DNA of 64,000 bases from JACVRW01 sp963733885. Its GTDB lineage: Bacteria > Actinomycetota > Thermoleophilia > Solirubrobacterales > Thermoleophilaceae. Under the pieces are notes generated by a model that was given only the letters and a program-made list of their open reading frames with translations, was not told the DNA's origin and made no database searches. The stretch covers positions 286,144-350,143 of the forward strand of contig CAVTES010000008.1 in the NCBI GenBank assembly GCA_963733885.1. Reading direction: 5' to 3'. The position numbers and the translations under genes are program-made. Positions 1-8,196 of this stretch are shown piece by piece. Each line of letters opens with the position of its first letter. The stretch's first letter is position 1.

Positions 1-143
1 GTGGCGCCGGCTGAGTTTCCCGCTCATACCTCGCTCCCCCCTGGCTCGGCGGTTGATGCTGAGCTTCCTGCTTTCCCATCCATGCCTGCGCTCCTCTCCT
101 GTCGGCCTGCCCTTCCTCTGTACAGCGAATCGGCGCTCAGATC

Positions 144-175
144 GACGGTGGCGCCGCCCCTGCGGCGCCACCGTC
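144..175 (-). terminator. Hairpin terminator of the ThuA/sugar dehydrogenase gene
   Basis: Two perfect 14-bp complementary arms (144-157 and 162-175) surround a 4-base loop. The hairpin lies 9 bases past the stop codon of the minus-strand gene ending at 185. There is no clear T-run, as is common in GC-rich actinobacteria. The stem is very GC-rich. Bases 1-143 hold no gene that I can support. Confidence 0.7.
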
Positions 176-184
176 GCCTCCCCC

Positions 185-2896
185 TTAGTCGTTGCCCTTG
201 ATGTAGGAGAACCTCACCAGCTGCGCGTCGGCGTTGCTCTGGAAGAAGCCGTCACCGTACGTGAGCAGATAGAAGTTGCCGTCCGGCCCGAACTTCATGT
301 CCATCGGGCTGTCGCAGTCGAACGGACGCTCGGGTGTCGGGACGGTCGGCGGCTGCGGCGGCACGCTCACGCTGCCGCAGTTCAGGACGTTGTTGATCTT
401 GAACACGTCGTCCCTGGAGTCGAGCCGGATCTCCCTCAGGTAGTCGCGTGTGAACTCCCCGAAGATGAACGACCCGTCGTAGTACTCGGGGAACTTCCCG
501 TCCGCGTTCGACTTGCGATCGAAGTCGTACGGCGATGCCCCGTGCGGACCGACGCCGCCGCCCGGTCCCAGCTCCGGGAAGAGCTGCGGGCACTGCGTGG
601 TCCCCGACCCGTTGTAGTAGGCGAAGCAGGGCGTGCCGAGCGGGCCGGTCGGCGGGGAGTTGTTGTCGTTGAACGAGTACCAGACCTCCGGGTTCGTGAT
701 CGGCGGAGTCGTCGTGCGCCCGGTGTTCCACTTCGACGTGTTGTCCGGGCCGCGGCGCCGGTCGTCGCAGTCGAACGTCTGCGGCGGGCTGTCGAGCGGC
801 CTCGAGGCGGCGAAGTCCCAGCGGTAGTACGGCAGGTCCGTGCGATAGCAGACCGGCCAGCCGTAGTTCGCCGGCTCGCGCACGATCTCGATCCGGCCGG
901 TGCCCGCGGGCCCGCGGAAATCCTGCGGGATGCGCGAGTCCGGCGAGTAGTCGGTCACGTACGCGACGTCGTCCTCGTCGAGGTCGATCCGGAACGGGTT
1001 GCGGAAGCCCATCGCGTAGATCTCGGGACGCGTGTCGTCCGAGCGGTCGTCGCGCTCGTCGAACAGGTTGCCCCTCGGGATCGAGTAGCTGCCGTCGGAC
1101 TGCACCCTGATCCGCAGCACCTTGCCGCGGAGGTCGTTGGTGTTGAGCGCCGAGCGCCGGGCGTCGACGAACGGCGCCCACAAGAGCCCGCCGGGCTGCG
1201 TGGTGTTGGGGGTGATCGTGGGCGCGGTTCCAGTGAGCCCGGACCCGTCGGCGATCAGCTGCGGTAGGTCGGTCGCCGTCCGGAAGTCGACCGTGCGGTT
1301 GTTCGCGTTGTTGCCGCTGACCGTGACGTCGTCGACGTTGCTCAGCGCCTCGAGCGCCGCCTCGACCGCGGCGTTGTTGGCGGCGGCGTTGCCCGCCGTG
1401 AACGTGATCGGCGCGGTCGTCTGGCCGTCGAACGTGAGCGTGAACGTCCCGCCGGTCGCGTTCGCGATCGAGACCGTCTGGACCTCGTTGGTCAGCCCGT
1501 CGTTGAACGGCCCGAAGCCGCCCGAGTTGCCGCCGCCGGCCGGCGTGTCGTCGCCGGTCACCAGCCACAGGTTGTTGTCCGAGTCGAACGCGATGTCACC
1601 CGCGACGTGACAGCAGGCGCCGCGGTTCACGGGCACCTTGAGGATCTTCTGCTCCGAGGCGCGGTCGAGATGCGGGGTCGGCTCCTCGACCAGCTTGAAG
1701 CGGCTCAGCTGGAAGTAGCCGAGCCACGGATCCCACACGTCCGGGGTGGCGCCGAAGTTCGGCGCGCCGCCGGGCGGCGTCGAGACCGGGAACGGCGGGT
1801 CCATCACCGCCGGCGAGTAGTACAGGTACACCCACTTGTTTTCCTCGAAGTCGTTGTCGATCGCCGGGCCGTAGAGGCCGTCCTCGCTGTTGTTGTAGAC
1901 GAGGAACTCGCTCAGGATCGTGTGCTGCGTGCCGTCCGCCGAGTGCAGCCACAACTGGGCGTTCTGAATGCTCTGCGGGGGCGTGGGCTGGCCAGGCAGC
2001 GTCCCGGTGTTGCGGGTGGTCTGGAGCACGCGGCCGTCCGGCAGCACGTCGAAGCCGATCGGCTCGCCCACGTGGTTGGTGTCGAACGGGCCGTTGCGGA
2101 TCTGGTTCTCCGCGATGAGCGTCTGCTGGAAGTTGGCGAGGACGGTCGCGCCGCAGTCGCCCTTCTCCTCGCCGGCGGCCCACTCGATGCCGCCGAGCAG
2201 GTGGCGCCGCATCGAGTCCGAGTCGAACGCGTCTGCGGTGCCGCCGCGGCCCGTGTACCACACGCTGCCGCCGCGGAAGTCCTGGCACCAGGCGATCGGA
2301 TGGTCGAAGCCCATCGTCCCGCCGCTGTAGGTGCCCTCGTCCACGGTCGCCAGCACGTGCTGGAAGCCGCGGACGTTCTTGTCGAAGCTGTACCACTGGT
2401 CGGTGCGCGTCCAGTACTCCGGCAGGTCCTCCGAGGACGGGTGCACCCGGTCGGCGACCTTGACCGTGGCCGACTGCAGGTCCGACAGCCCGGTCGAGCG
2501 AGCGCCGAAGGCGTCCGTCAGGAACTGCCAGGCCGCCTCGGTCTCGATTGCCGAGTGGAGGGCGACGAGTCCGCCGCCGGCCTCGACATAGCGCTCGAAC
2601 GCCGCCTGCTGCGCGTCATCGAGCACGTCGCCCGACGTGTTCAGGAAGACGACGGCTTCGTAGCGCGCCAGGCTGGGGTCAGCGAAGTTCCCGGCGTCCG
2701 TGGTCGCGGTCACATCGAAGTCGTGACGCCGGCCGAGATCGCGGATGGCATCCACGCCGGCCGCGGTGGCGGGGTGCTGCGCGCCAGCCGTCTTGGTGAA
2801 CACGAGCACGTCGTAGTCCGACGCCGACGCTGCCGCCGGCAGCGCCAATACGAGGGTGGCCGCTGCAAAGCACGCCAACCGGGTTCCCCACTTCAT
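185..2896 (-). CDS. Secreted ThuA-like plus glucose/sorbosone dehydrogenase-type propeller fusion
   Basis: This 903-residue protein is predicted to be exported. A signal peptide covers about residues 1-25 (KWGTR, a hydrophobic stretch, then AAASAS). Residues 27-240 look like a ThuA/trehalose-utilisation glutamine-amidotransferase-like fold (DVLVFTKTAG near the start, GGGLVALHSA). From about 255 to the end it reads as a PQQ-type glucose/sorbosone dehydrogenase beta-propeller (FDVLPDGRVL, GDIAFDSDNNLWLVTGDD, LRGKVLRIRV, DMKFGPDGNFYLLTYGDG). An extra beta-rich stretch at about 467-570 interrupts the propeller. The likely role is extracytoplasmic oxidation or binding of a sugar-like substrate; the substrate cannot be read. 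A strong AAGGAGG ribosome site stands 6 bases before the ATG. It is a single gene with its own terminator. Confidence 0.85.
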   Translation of the reverse strand: MKWGTRLACFAAATLVLALPAAASASDYDVLVFTKTAGAQHPATAAGVDAIRDLGRRHDFDVTATTDAGNFADPSLARYEAVVFLNTSGDVLDDAQQAAFERYVEAGGGLVALHSAIETEAAWQFLTDAFGARSTGLSDLQSATVKVADRVHPSSEDLPEYWTRTDQWYSFDKNVRGFQHVLATVDEGTYSGGTMGFDHPIAWCQDFRGGSVWYTGRGGTADAFDSDSMRRHLLGGIEWAAGEEKGDCGATVLANFQQTLIAENQIRNGPFDTNHVGEPIGFDVLPDGRVLQTTRNTGTLPGQPTPPQSIQNAQLWLHSADGTQHTILSEFLVYNNSEDGLYGPAIDNDFEENKWVYLYYSPAVMDPPFPVSTPPGGAPNFGATPDVWDPWLGYFQLSRFKLVEEPTPHLDRASEQKILKVPVNRGACCHVAGDIAFDSDNNLWLVTGDDTPAGGGNSGGFGPFNDGLTNEVQTVSIANATGGTFTLTFDGQTTAPITFTAGNAAANNAAVEAALEALSNVDDVTVSGNNANNRTVDFRTATDLPQLIADGSGLTGTAPTITPNTTQPGGLLWAPFVDARRSALNTNDLRGKVLRIRVQSDGSYSIPRGNLFDERDDRSDDTRPEIYAMGFRNPFRIDLDEDDVAYVTDYSPDSRIPQDFRGPAGTGRIEIVREPANYGWPVCYRTDLPYYRWDFAASRPLDSPPQTFDCDDRRRGPDNTSKWNTGRTTTPPITNPEVWYSFNDNNSPPTGPLGTPCFAYYNGSGTTQCPQLFPELGPGGGVGPHGASPYDFDRKSNADGKFPEYYDGSFIFGEFTRDYLREIRLDSRDDVFKINNVLNCGSVSVPPQPPTVPTPERPFDCDSPMDMKFGPDGNFYLLTYGDGFFQSNADAQLVRFSYIKGND

Positions 2897-3420
2897 CGTG
2901 CCTCCTTCCCCTCCCTAGGGGGGCACGGCCGCGTTCCACGACCGGGCCGGGTATCGACCATCCGAAGGCCGCGGCAGCCGTGGTGCGGGCAGATAGCCGG
3001 AAGGACACTTGCCGTCCGGGCGACTCAGCCCCGACGATGCGGCCCCATGGTGCGCGGGCGACACCCTAGAGGATCTTTTGTCGCAATTCAAGGCGGAAGT
3101 CTGCCCAACGTCGACCTATCCTCCCGAGGTTCGCCCAGGTGTGGATCACGCTTCGGTGTTATGGGTGACGCGTCCGCCAGAAGTTCAACCCGCATCCGGC
3201 CACCACCACGAGCCGCGGCACCGAATTCGCGGGACTTTCCCCCGATCGCACCGGATTTGCCCCCGACATTGCCGCCGAACAGCGCTATCTACCTACGCGC
3301 AGGGAACAGTCGCGCTCGCCGCCGGCGCGCAGGAGCGCATTCGGGCGGACGCGCCAACGTCCGAGCCGTGGCCGCGGTTTTGAGTGCGACGGCGTGCTTC
3401 TCAGGCGGAGCGGTGCCGGC
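2897..3420. other. Gene-free stretch
   Basis: No reading frame here has a recognisable family motif or sensible codon bias. The left end holds the ribosome binding site and presumably the promoter of the ThuA-fusion gene. The middle (about 3060-3180) is less GC-rich than its surroundings. I see no hairpin or repeat of note. Confidence 0.5.
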
Positions 3421-4326
3421 TCAGCGCGTCGCGAGGCTCTTCGCAACAGCCGCCGTGAACCGCTCGATTGAACCGGCCCCGCGCTCGGCGTGATCCGGGT
3501 TGAGTTCAGTGATCGTCAGTCCTGCCAACCGGGGTGAACACAGGAGCGCGGCGAGCGCACGCAGCGTGTGCTCGTAGGACAGTCCCTCGTTGCGTCCCCA
3601 GTTCTCGGACAGAGGCACGTCGGTGAAGTCGATGACGTCGACGTCGAAGTGCACGAGCATACGATCACAGCGACCTTCGATCGACCGTCGAGCCCTAGTC
3701 GCGGCGCCCTCGGGGTCGGCCGCGACTTCATCGACTGCCACTACTTCGATCGAGTGCCGCTCGATGGCGTCGCGCTCGACCTGCGTGGCCTGGTCGGGTC
3801 CCCATCCGAACAGGAGAACCTGCTCGGCCTCCAAGAGGGGCGTGCGCTCGCCCGCGCTCCTCAGCGCCGTCACCGCGCCGGGCTCGCCGAGCATGTGGGC
3901 GAGGCCCATCCAGTCGAGCGCGCCCTCATGCACGCTGCCGGGCACATTGAGATCAGCGTGGGAGTCGAAGTAGACGAGCCCGACGCGCTCCCCGGTCGCT
4001 ACGTGGCCGGCGACAGTGCCGACACCCACCGAGCAGTCGCCGCCCACCACAAGCGTGAGCTCGTCCTGGGCGATCGCGTCGCGTACCGACGAGCGGTGTC
4101 CTGCAGGATCTCGACGACCTTGGCGGCGTTCTGCGCGCGGCGATTCGCACGATCCGGCCGCCACCGCCATATCTCCCCGTCGCCGTGGTCGTGGACATCG
4201 ACGTCCGCAGCCGCAAGCCGATCGAGGAGACCGGCCTCGCGGCGCGCGGCGCCTGCTCCTGGCCCGGAGCGAACGCCCCCGCACTGGTCGGCACACGTCG
4301 ATCACGCCCAGCCTCCTCGCTGCCAT
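3421..4326 (-). pseudogene. Arginase/agmatinase-family gene broken by several frameshifts
   Basis: The C-terminal two thirds read well as a ureohydrolase: GGDCSVGVGTVAGH, then YFDSHADLN, then VHFDVDVIDFTDVPLSENWG, which are the family's metal-binding segments. The start codon is taken as the ATG at 4326 (MAARRLGVIDV). After that the family-like reading jumps frame at least three times within about 230 bases: to PTSAGAFAPGQEQAP, then to GLLDRLAAADVDVHDHGDG, then back into AIAQDELTL near 4090. No single frame gives an intact N-terminal domain, so functional arginase activity is unlikely. Sequencing error is possible, but three shifts so close together favour decay. Neighbouring remnants support this. 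Confidence 0.7.
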
Positions 4327-4449
4327 CGACGCTAGCTCGTACCGCGACCGGCTCCGCGCTCGAGACATTCGAGCCAGGCGCGTAACGAGCAGTCGAGGAT
4401 CTTCATCTCCGCCGAGTATCGCAATGCGCGAGAAGCGATCGTGCCGGTG

Positions 4450-4566
4450 CTACTCACCGGGTGCGGGCGCGGCGGCCAGCGCGAACGGGCTGCCCTCGGA
4501 GTCCCGGCATACGGCCCATCGATCGCCGGGGTGGATGATCGAGCCGCCGAGCTCGCGGACGCTCTC
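4450..4566 (-). pseudogene. Glyoxalase/VOC-family gene, C-terminal remnant
   Basis: About 38 residues ending in a natural stop look like the last strand-turn-strand of a VOC (glyoxalase/bleomycin resistance) protein: SVRELGGSIIHPGDRWAV followed by CRDSEGSPFALAAA. Upstream in the same frame the sequence becomes low-complexity and unrelated to the family, so only the tail survives. It probably shares its decay history with the arginase remnant to its left. The bases between 4327 and 4449 hold nothing that I recognise. Confidence 0.5.
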
Positions 4567-4599
4567 GAACGCGAGCGGCGGCGCCTGATCGCGCTCTTG

Positions 4600-4725
4600 A
4601 CACAGCCTGCCCGCCTTCGCCGCCTTCGCCGACGGCCTGCGGCTCTGGTGCGCCGAGCTACTCGCCTCTTCGACGGGCCCACCACCAACGGCTATGCCGA
4701 GGGCGTCATCAATAGGGTCGGGGCG
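4600..4725 (+). pseudogene. Transposase C-terminal remnant (ISL3-like)
   Basis: The frame around 4669-4720 gives LFDGPTTNGYAEGVINRV, which strongly resembles the conserved segment near the C-terminus of ISL3-family transposases (a small NG.AEG/TEG..N motif followed normally by a basic KVIKRRAYG segment). The basic segment is missing and the frame continues into unrelated sequence. No terminal inverted repeats were found. This is a small scar of an insertion sequence next to other broken genes. The identification rests on one short motif. Confidence 0.4.
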
Positions 4726-4889
4726 GTCGCCGCAACGCCCCGCTCGTAGTCGCGATCGACTGAAGGCACAAGAGCACCGGCATGGCGAGAAAGGACGCCG
4801 TCGTGGCCGCCGTGCTGCATGCCCGTCTCCGGGTCGGGCTCTGACCGCTTGCGGGGCTTCGCCATCGCCCCTACGCTCGCTCGTGCGAG

Positions 4890-5774
4890 ATGCTCCCCCT
4901 CCTCCTACGGATCGCACTGGGTGGCGCCTTGGCCGGCGCCGCGCTCGCCAAACTCGCCGCTCCCGGGCACAGCCGCGACGCGCTCGCCACGTTCGGCCTC
5001 AGCCGGCCACGCACGCGCGTCGTAGCACTGGCCGCGATTGTGTGTCTTGAGCTGGGGCTGGCGGCGGGCGTGATCGCCGGCCTATCGCCCGCCATCTACG
5101 CCGCCGCGGCCCTCCAGCTCTGCTTCGCCGCGGCGCTCACATGGGCGCTTCGGCGCGGTCGGCACGGCGCCCCGTGCGGGTGCTTCGGCCCCCGCTCGCG
5201 CGTCCGGCCGGCGGCGGTCGTGCGCAACGTCGTACTCGCGGGCGGGTTCGCGGCGATTCTGCTCGTGCCCACCGGACGGCCTGGGACGGAGGAGTGGCTC
5301 GCGGCCGGGCTGGGCGTTGCGCTCCTGGGGGTGGCCGGTCTGACAGTGGCCGTGCTGGCACTGGCGCGCGAGGTCGGCGAGCTTCGGTTGGCGCTCGGTC
5401 CGCAATCGGCGCTGGAGATAGCCGGCGAGGGTCCGGAACTCGGCGAGCGCAGCGCTCTTATCGAGCGCTTCGAGCTCGACGGCGGCTCGCTGGCGCTGGC
5501 CGTTTTCGTCTCGGATGGCTGCCCGATCTGCTCGTCACTGCGACCTACCGTCGAGCTCATCGCCCGCGACGCGCGCGTCGCGCTCACCGTGTTCGACGAG
5601 CACCGTGATGCCGAGGTCTGGCGGGCGCTCGCCATCCCCGGCTCACCTTATGCGGTCGCCTTCGGCCGCGACGGGACGGTGCTCGCCAAGGGGACGTTCA
5701 ACACGCTGCCGCAGCTCGAGAGCGTGCTAGGCACGGCGGAGCGCCGGGCGGGCGGCGTGCCGGTGCATGTCTGA
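4890..5774 (+). CDS. MauE/DoxX-type membrane protein fused to a MauD-like thioredoxin domain
   Basis: The 294 residues have two parts. Residues 1-165 form about four membrane segments with the PCGCFGP motif near residue 95, typical of MauE-type redox-associated membrane proteins. Residues about 185-290 form a thioredoxin-like domain with a C-P-I-C active site at 211-214 (SDGCPICSSL) and a later strand with cis-Pro context (IPGSPYAVAF), like MauD. In methylamine dehydrogenase loci MauE and MauD are separate proteins needed for disulfide formation in the light chain; here they are one polypeptide. Its end overlaps the start of the next gene by 8 bases, so the two are coupled. It probably acts at the membrane, oxidising cysteines of the exported partner encoded next. 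Confidence 0.8.
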   Translation: MLPLLLRIALGGALAGAALAKLAAPGHSRDALATFGLSRPRTRVVALAAIVCLELGLAAGVIAGLSPAIYAAAALQLCFAAALTWALRRGRHGAPCGCFGPRSRVRPAAVVRNVVLAGGFAAILLVPTGRPGTEEWLAAGLGVALLGVAGLTVAVLALAREVGELRLALGPQSALEIAGEGPELGERSALIERFELDGGSLALAVFVSDGCPICSSLRPTVELIARDARVALTVFDEHRDAEVWRALAIPGSPYAVAFGRDGTVLAKGTFNTLPQLESVLGTAERRAGGVPVHV

Positions 5775-6339
5775 GCAGCGTGCGCTGAGCGATGCCGTCG
5801 CCGCGCGCGCGTCCCGGCGCGGGTTCCTCGCGCGCGTGTCGCGCCTGCTGATGGGCGCCGCCGGAGGATCGGTGCTGGCGACCGTGGCGGCGCCGGAAGA
5901 GGCGGACGCCTACCACTTCTGCGGCCACACCTACACGACGGGGTCGTGCCCGCACCCCACCGGCCTACCGCGAGTGGACATCCACGGCATGCCGATCCGC
6001 GCCCGCGACGGCAAACCGGTGGATGACCTGGGGCGCCGCATCAACCGCCATGGCCGTCCGGTGGATGCACACGGACGCGTGCTCCGCGACCCCGACGGTC
6101 GGGCGCTGCCGCCCGCGCCGCGCACGCCGGTCTGCCGGGCGGCCGGCAAGCGCTACGGCATCGCCACGCAGCGCGACGGGTCCTGGTACCGCTGTTGCGG
6201 CGGCACCGTGCGCCAGCTGCTCGACTGCTGCTCGTACTCGCCGCGCCGGATCAACGGCGACGCCGCGCTGACCGGCTACTGCTACGCGGGCCGCAAGGTC
6301 TTCTGCGTCCACTACTACCAGACGGGCGTGCCGTGCTGA
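5767..6339 (+). CDS. Tat-exported cysteine-rich protein, methylamine dehydrogenase light-chain-like
   Basis: This is a 190-residue protein. An SRRGFL twin-arginine motif at 16-21 and a hydrophobic run to about residue 45 indicate Tat export. Mature residues about 68-115 are an unusual hydrophilic stretch with roughly 10-residue repeats of a D..G.P/R type (IHGMPIRARDGKPVDDLG, then RRINRHGRPVDAHGRV). The C-terminal 75 residues are Cys-rich (GSWYRCCGG, LLDCCS, GYCYAGRKVFC, GVPC) and recall the light chain (MauA) of methylamine dehydrogenase, with ten cysteines after the signal. There is only one tryptophan, so the two-Trp TTQ cofactor cannot form as in MauA. It sits between MauE/MauD-like and MauF-like genes with overlapping ends, so it is the likely substrate of that machinery. 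Its own activity is unknown. Confidence 0.65.
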   Translation: MSEQRALSDAVAARASRRGFLARVSRLLMGAAGGSVLATVAAPEEADAYHFCGHTYTTGSCPHPTGLPRVDIHGMPIRARDGKPVDDLGRRINRHGRPVDAHGRVLRDPDGRALPPAPRTPVCRAAGKRYGIATQRDGSWYRCCGGTVRQLLDCCSYSPRRINGDAALTGYCYAGRKVFCVHYYQTGVPC

Positions 6340-7826
6340 GCGACCTCCAGATCGCCCTCGGGGCGACCGCCGTGCTCGCCGGCGTGACCGGCGCGTGGTC
6401 GCCATGCGGCTTCTCGATGGTGGACACGCTCGCCGGCCCGGCGCGGGAGCGCGGCCGCCGCCTGCTCCTGCCTGCCTGTGCCGCGTTCACGCTCGGTGCG
6501 CTCGCCGGCGGCACCGCGCTGTTCGGAGGCCTGGCGCTATTGGGGGCGGGGCTCGGCTTCGGCGGCGAGACCTCGACGGGGGCGGCCGCGCTGGTCGCAG
6601 CCGCCGCGGCGCTCGCCGAGCTCGCCGGGGCGCGCATCCGGCCGCAGATCCGGCGTCAGGTGCCCGAGCCCTGGCGCCGACGGCTGCCGCTTCCGCTGGC
6701 ATCCGGCCTGTACGGCGTGCTGCTCGGGCTCGGCTTCGCGACCTTCGTGCTGACGCTTGCGGTCGTCGCGCTCGCCGTCGCTTGTGTCGCCTCCGGCCAC
6801 CCGGCGCTCGGAGCGGTAGTCGGACTCGGGTTCGGCCTCGGCAGGGCACTGCCAGTGGTGACGCTCGCGTCGATCACGGAGCGACCACTCGGGCTCTTCA
6901 TGCTGCGCCTGATGGCTGAGCGCCCGGCGTCGCTGCGCCTGCTCCGCGCGCTTGACGGCGTCGCGCTCGTCGCCTGCGCGCTGCTGCTCGCTCCCGGCGT
7001 CGCCGGGGCGGCAGTGCGCCTGGTCCCCGCCGGCGCGGACCCGAGCGCGGCTTCCGGTGCGATTGCATGGCAGCCGCCGTCCGGCCCGGGGGTCCTGCGC
7101 CGCGCCGACGGCACCAGGGTCGCGCTGCCCGGCAACGACCCCGCGCTGGGCGACGGCTACGTCGCCTGGCACGTCGGCGACGAGGTGACCGTGGCGAAGC
7201 AGACGAGCCTCGCGCCGGTCCTGTCGCGTCACGTCGCGCGCGCCTCCAAGCTCGCCGTGTCGAGCCGTTGGCTCGTCTGGCGTCGGCGCCGGCCGTCCGG
7301 CGATGCGATCGGCGCGGTCAGGCTGGACGACCCGAGCTCCGTGCGCCGGGTGGCCGCGGCGCGCGCGCCCGCCGAGCTCGGCCGGCCCGACCTCGACGGC
7401 GACCGCCTGGTGTTCCATATATCCGGTCCCCACGGAAGCGCAATCCGCGAGGTGAACCTGCGTACCGGCCGCCGACGCACGCGCGCCCGCGCCTACGGCG
7501 CGCAGCTGCTCGGTCCGTCACTGCTCGGGCGGGCGTTGCTCTACGTCCGGCTCGACCGCTGCGGCCAGCAGCTGCTCCTGCGCCGCCGCGGCCGGACACG
7601 CGTCATGATGCGCCGCGGGCCGCTCGCCGGCAGCGATATCGGCTTCGAGCCCGGCCATACCTCGCAGGGCGGCATGCACCCCTGCCCGGCGTTGCACGGC
7701 TCGCGCCTGATGCTCTGGTCAACCGCGCTGTCGAGCCGCTTCGTGTACGTCACCGCGCTCGCGCCCGCGGCTGCCGGCGCGCGTGCGGCGATCCTTCGGA
7801 CCCGCCGGCGGGCTGGCAGCCGCTGA
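6333..7826 (+). CDS. MauF/CcdA-like membrane protein with C-terminal propeller-like domain
   Basis: The start is taken as the GTG at 6333, overlapping the previous stop by 7 bases; translation then gives about 497 residues. Residues 1-235 contain six or so membrane segments with the GAWSPCGFSM motif, matching MauF and the wider CcdA/DsbD transmembrane thiol-transport family. Residues about 240-490 are not membrane-like: repeated beta-strand patterns (LGDGYVAWHVGDEV, SSRWLVWRRR, DLDGDRLVFHISG, EVNLRTGRRR) suggest a beta-propeller or blade repeats outside the membrane. MauF itself lacks such a domain, whereas the methylamine dehydrogenase heavy chain is a propeller. The domain may hold or position the small Cys-rich protein. 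It ends the three-gene operon. Confidence 0.7.
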   Translation: MLSDLQIALGATAVLAGVTGAWSPCGFSMVDTLAGPARERGRRLLLPACAAFTLGALAGGTALFGGLALLGAGLGFGGETSTGAAALVAAAAALAELAGARIRPQIRRQVPEPWRRRLPLPLASGLYGVLLGLGFATFVLTLAVVALAVACVASGHPALGAVVGLGFGLGRALPVVTLASITERPLGLFMLRLMAERPASLRLLRALDGVALVACALLLAPGVAGAAVRLVPAGADPSAASGAIAWQPPSGPGVLRRADGTRVALPGNDPALGDGYVAWHVGDEVTVAKQTSLAPVLSRHVARASKLAVSSRWLVWRRRRPSGDAIGAVRLDDPSSVRRVAAARAPAELGRPDLDGDRLVFHISGPHGSAIREVNLRTGRRRTRARAYGAQLLGPSLLGRALLYVRLDRCGQQLLLRRRGRTRVMMRRGPLAGSDIGFEPGHTSQGGMHPCPALHGSRLMLWSTALSSRFVYVTALAPAAAGARAAILRTRRRAGSR

Positions 7827-8196
7827 CCCGCGCCGACCGGCGCCCTGGCTCACACACTGCAACCGGAGTGCCCCGGTCGCTACACCGCTGCCGCACGCGA
7901 TCGACGGTTGTCGCCCATGCCCCGGATTCGCACAGCCCTATGCACCTGCGACGGCGGACGGGTGACGCGGACGCTCGGGATCAACTCGCGGGAGCGCCTC
8001 CGACTGATTCTCCGACAGAACTACACGAGTGCGCGCGGTGTCGGTGCGTCCCGCCCCGAAGTCGATTGCCGACGTGAGGCGAGGCTCGGCCGCTGCCAGG
8101 CCGGGTCATTGCGAAGATGGGCCGACGGCAGACGCGAGCGCCGCTCGCCCGCCGGAGCTCCGCTCGCGTTCGTGCCTGCGCGCGCTGGCAGCCGCC
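7827..8196. other. Gene-free stretch
   Basis: No frame on either strand shows a family motif. The stretch separates the Mau-like operon from a broken metallo-beta-lactamase gene and may include eroded sequence upstream of that gene. No strong hairpin was found after the operon. Confidence 0.45.

Noticed and set aside
1..1267. Long plus-strand frames (66 and 404 codons) over the left end
   Set aside because: They are antisense to the well-supported ThuA/dehydrogenase gene and are Arg/Val-rich as expected from GC-rich shadow frames.
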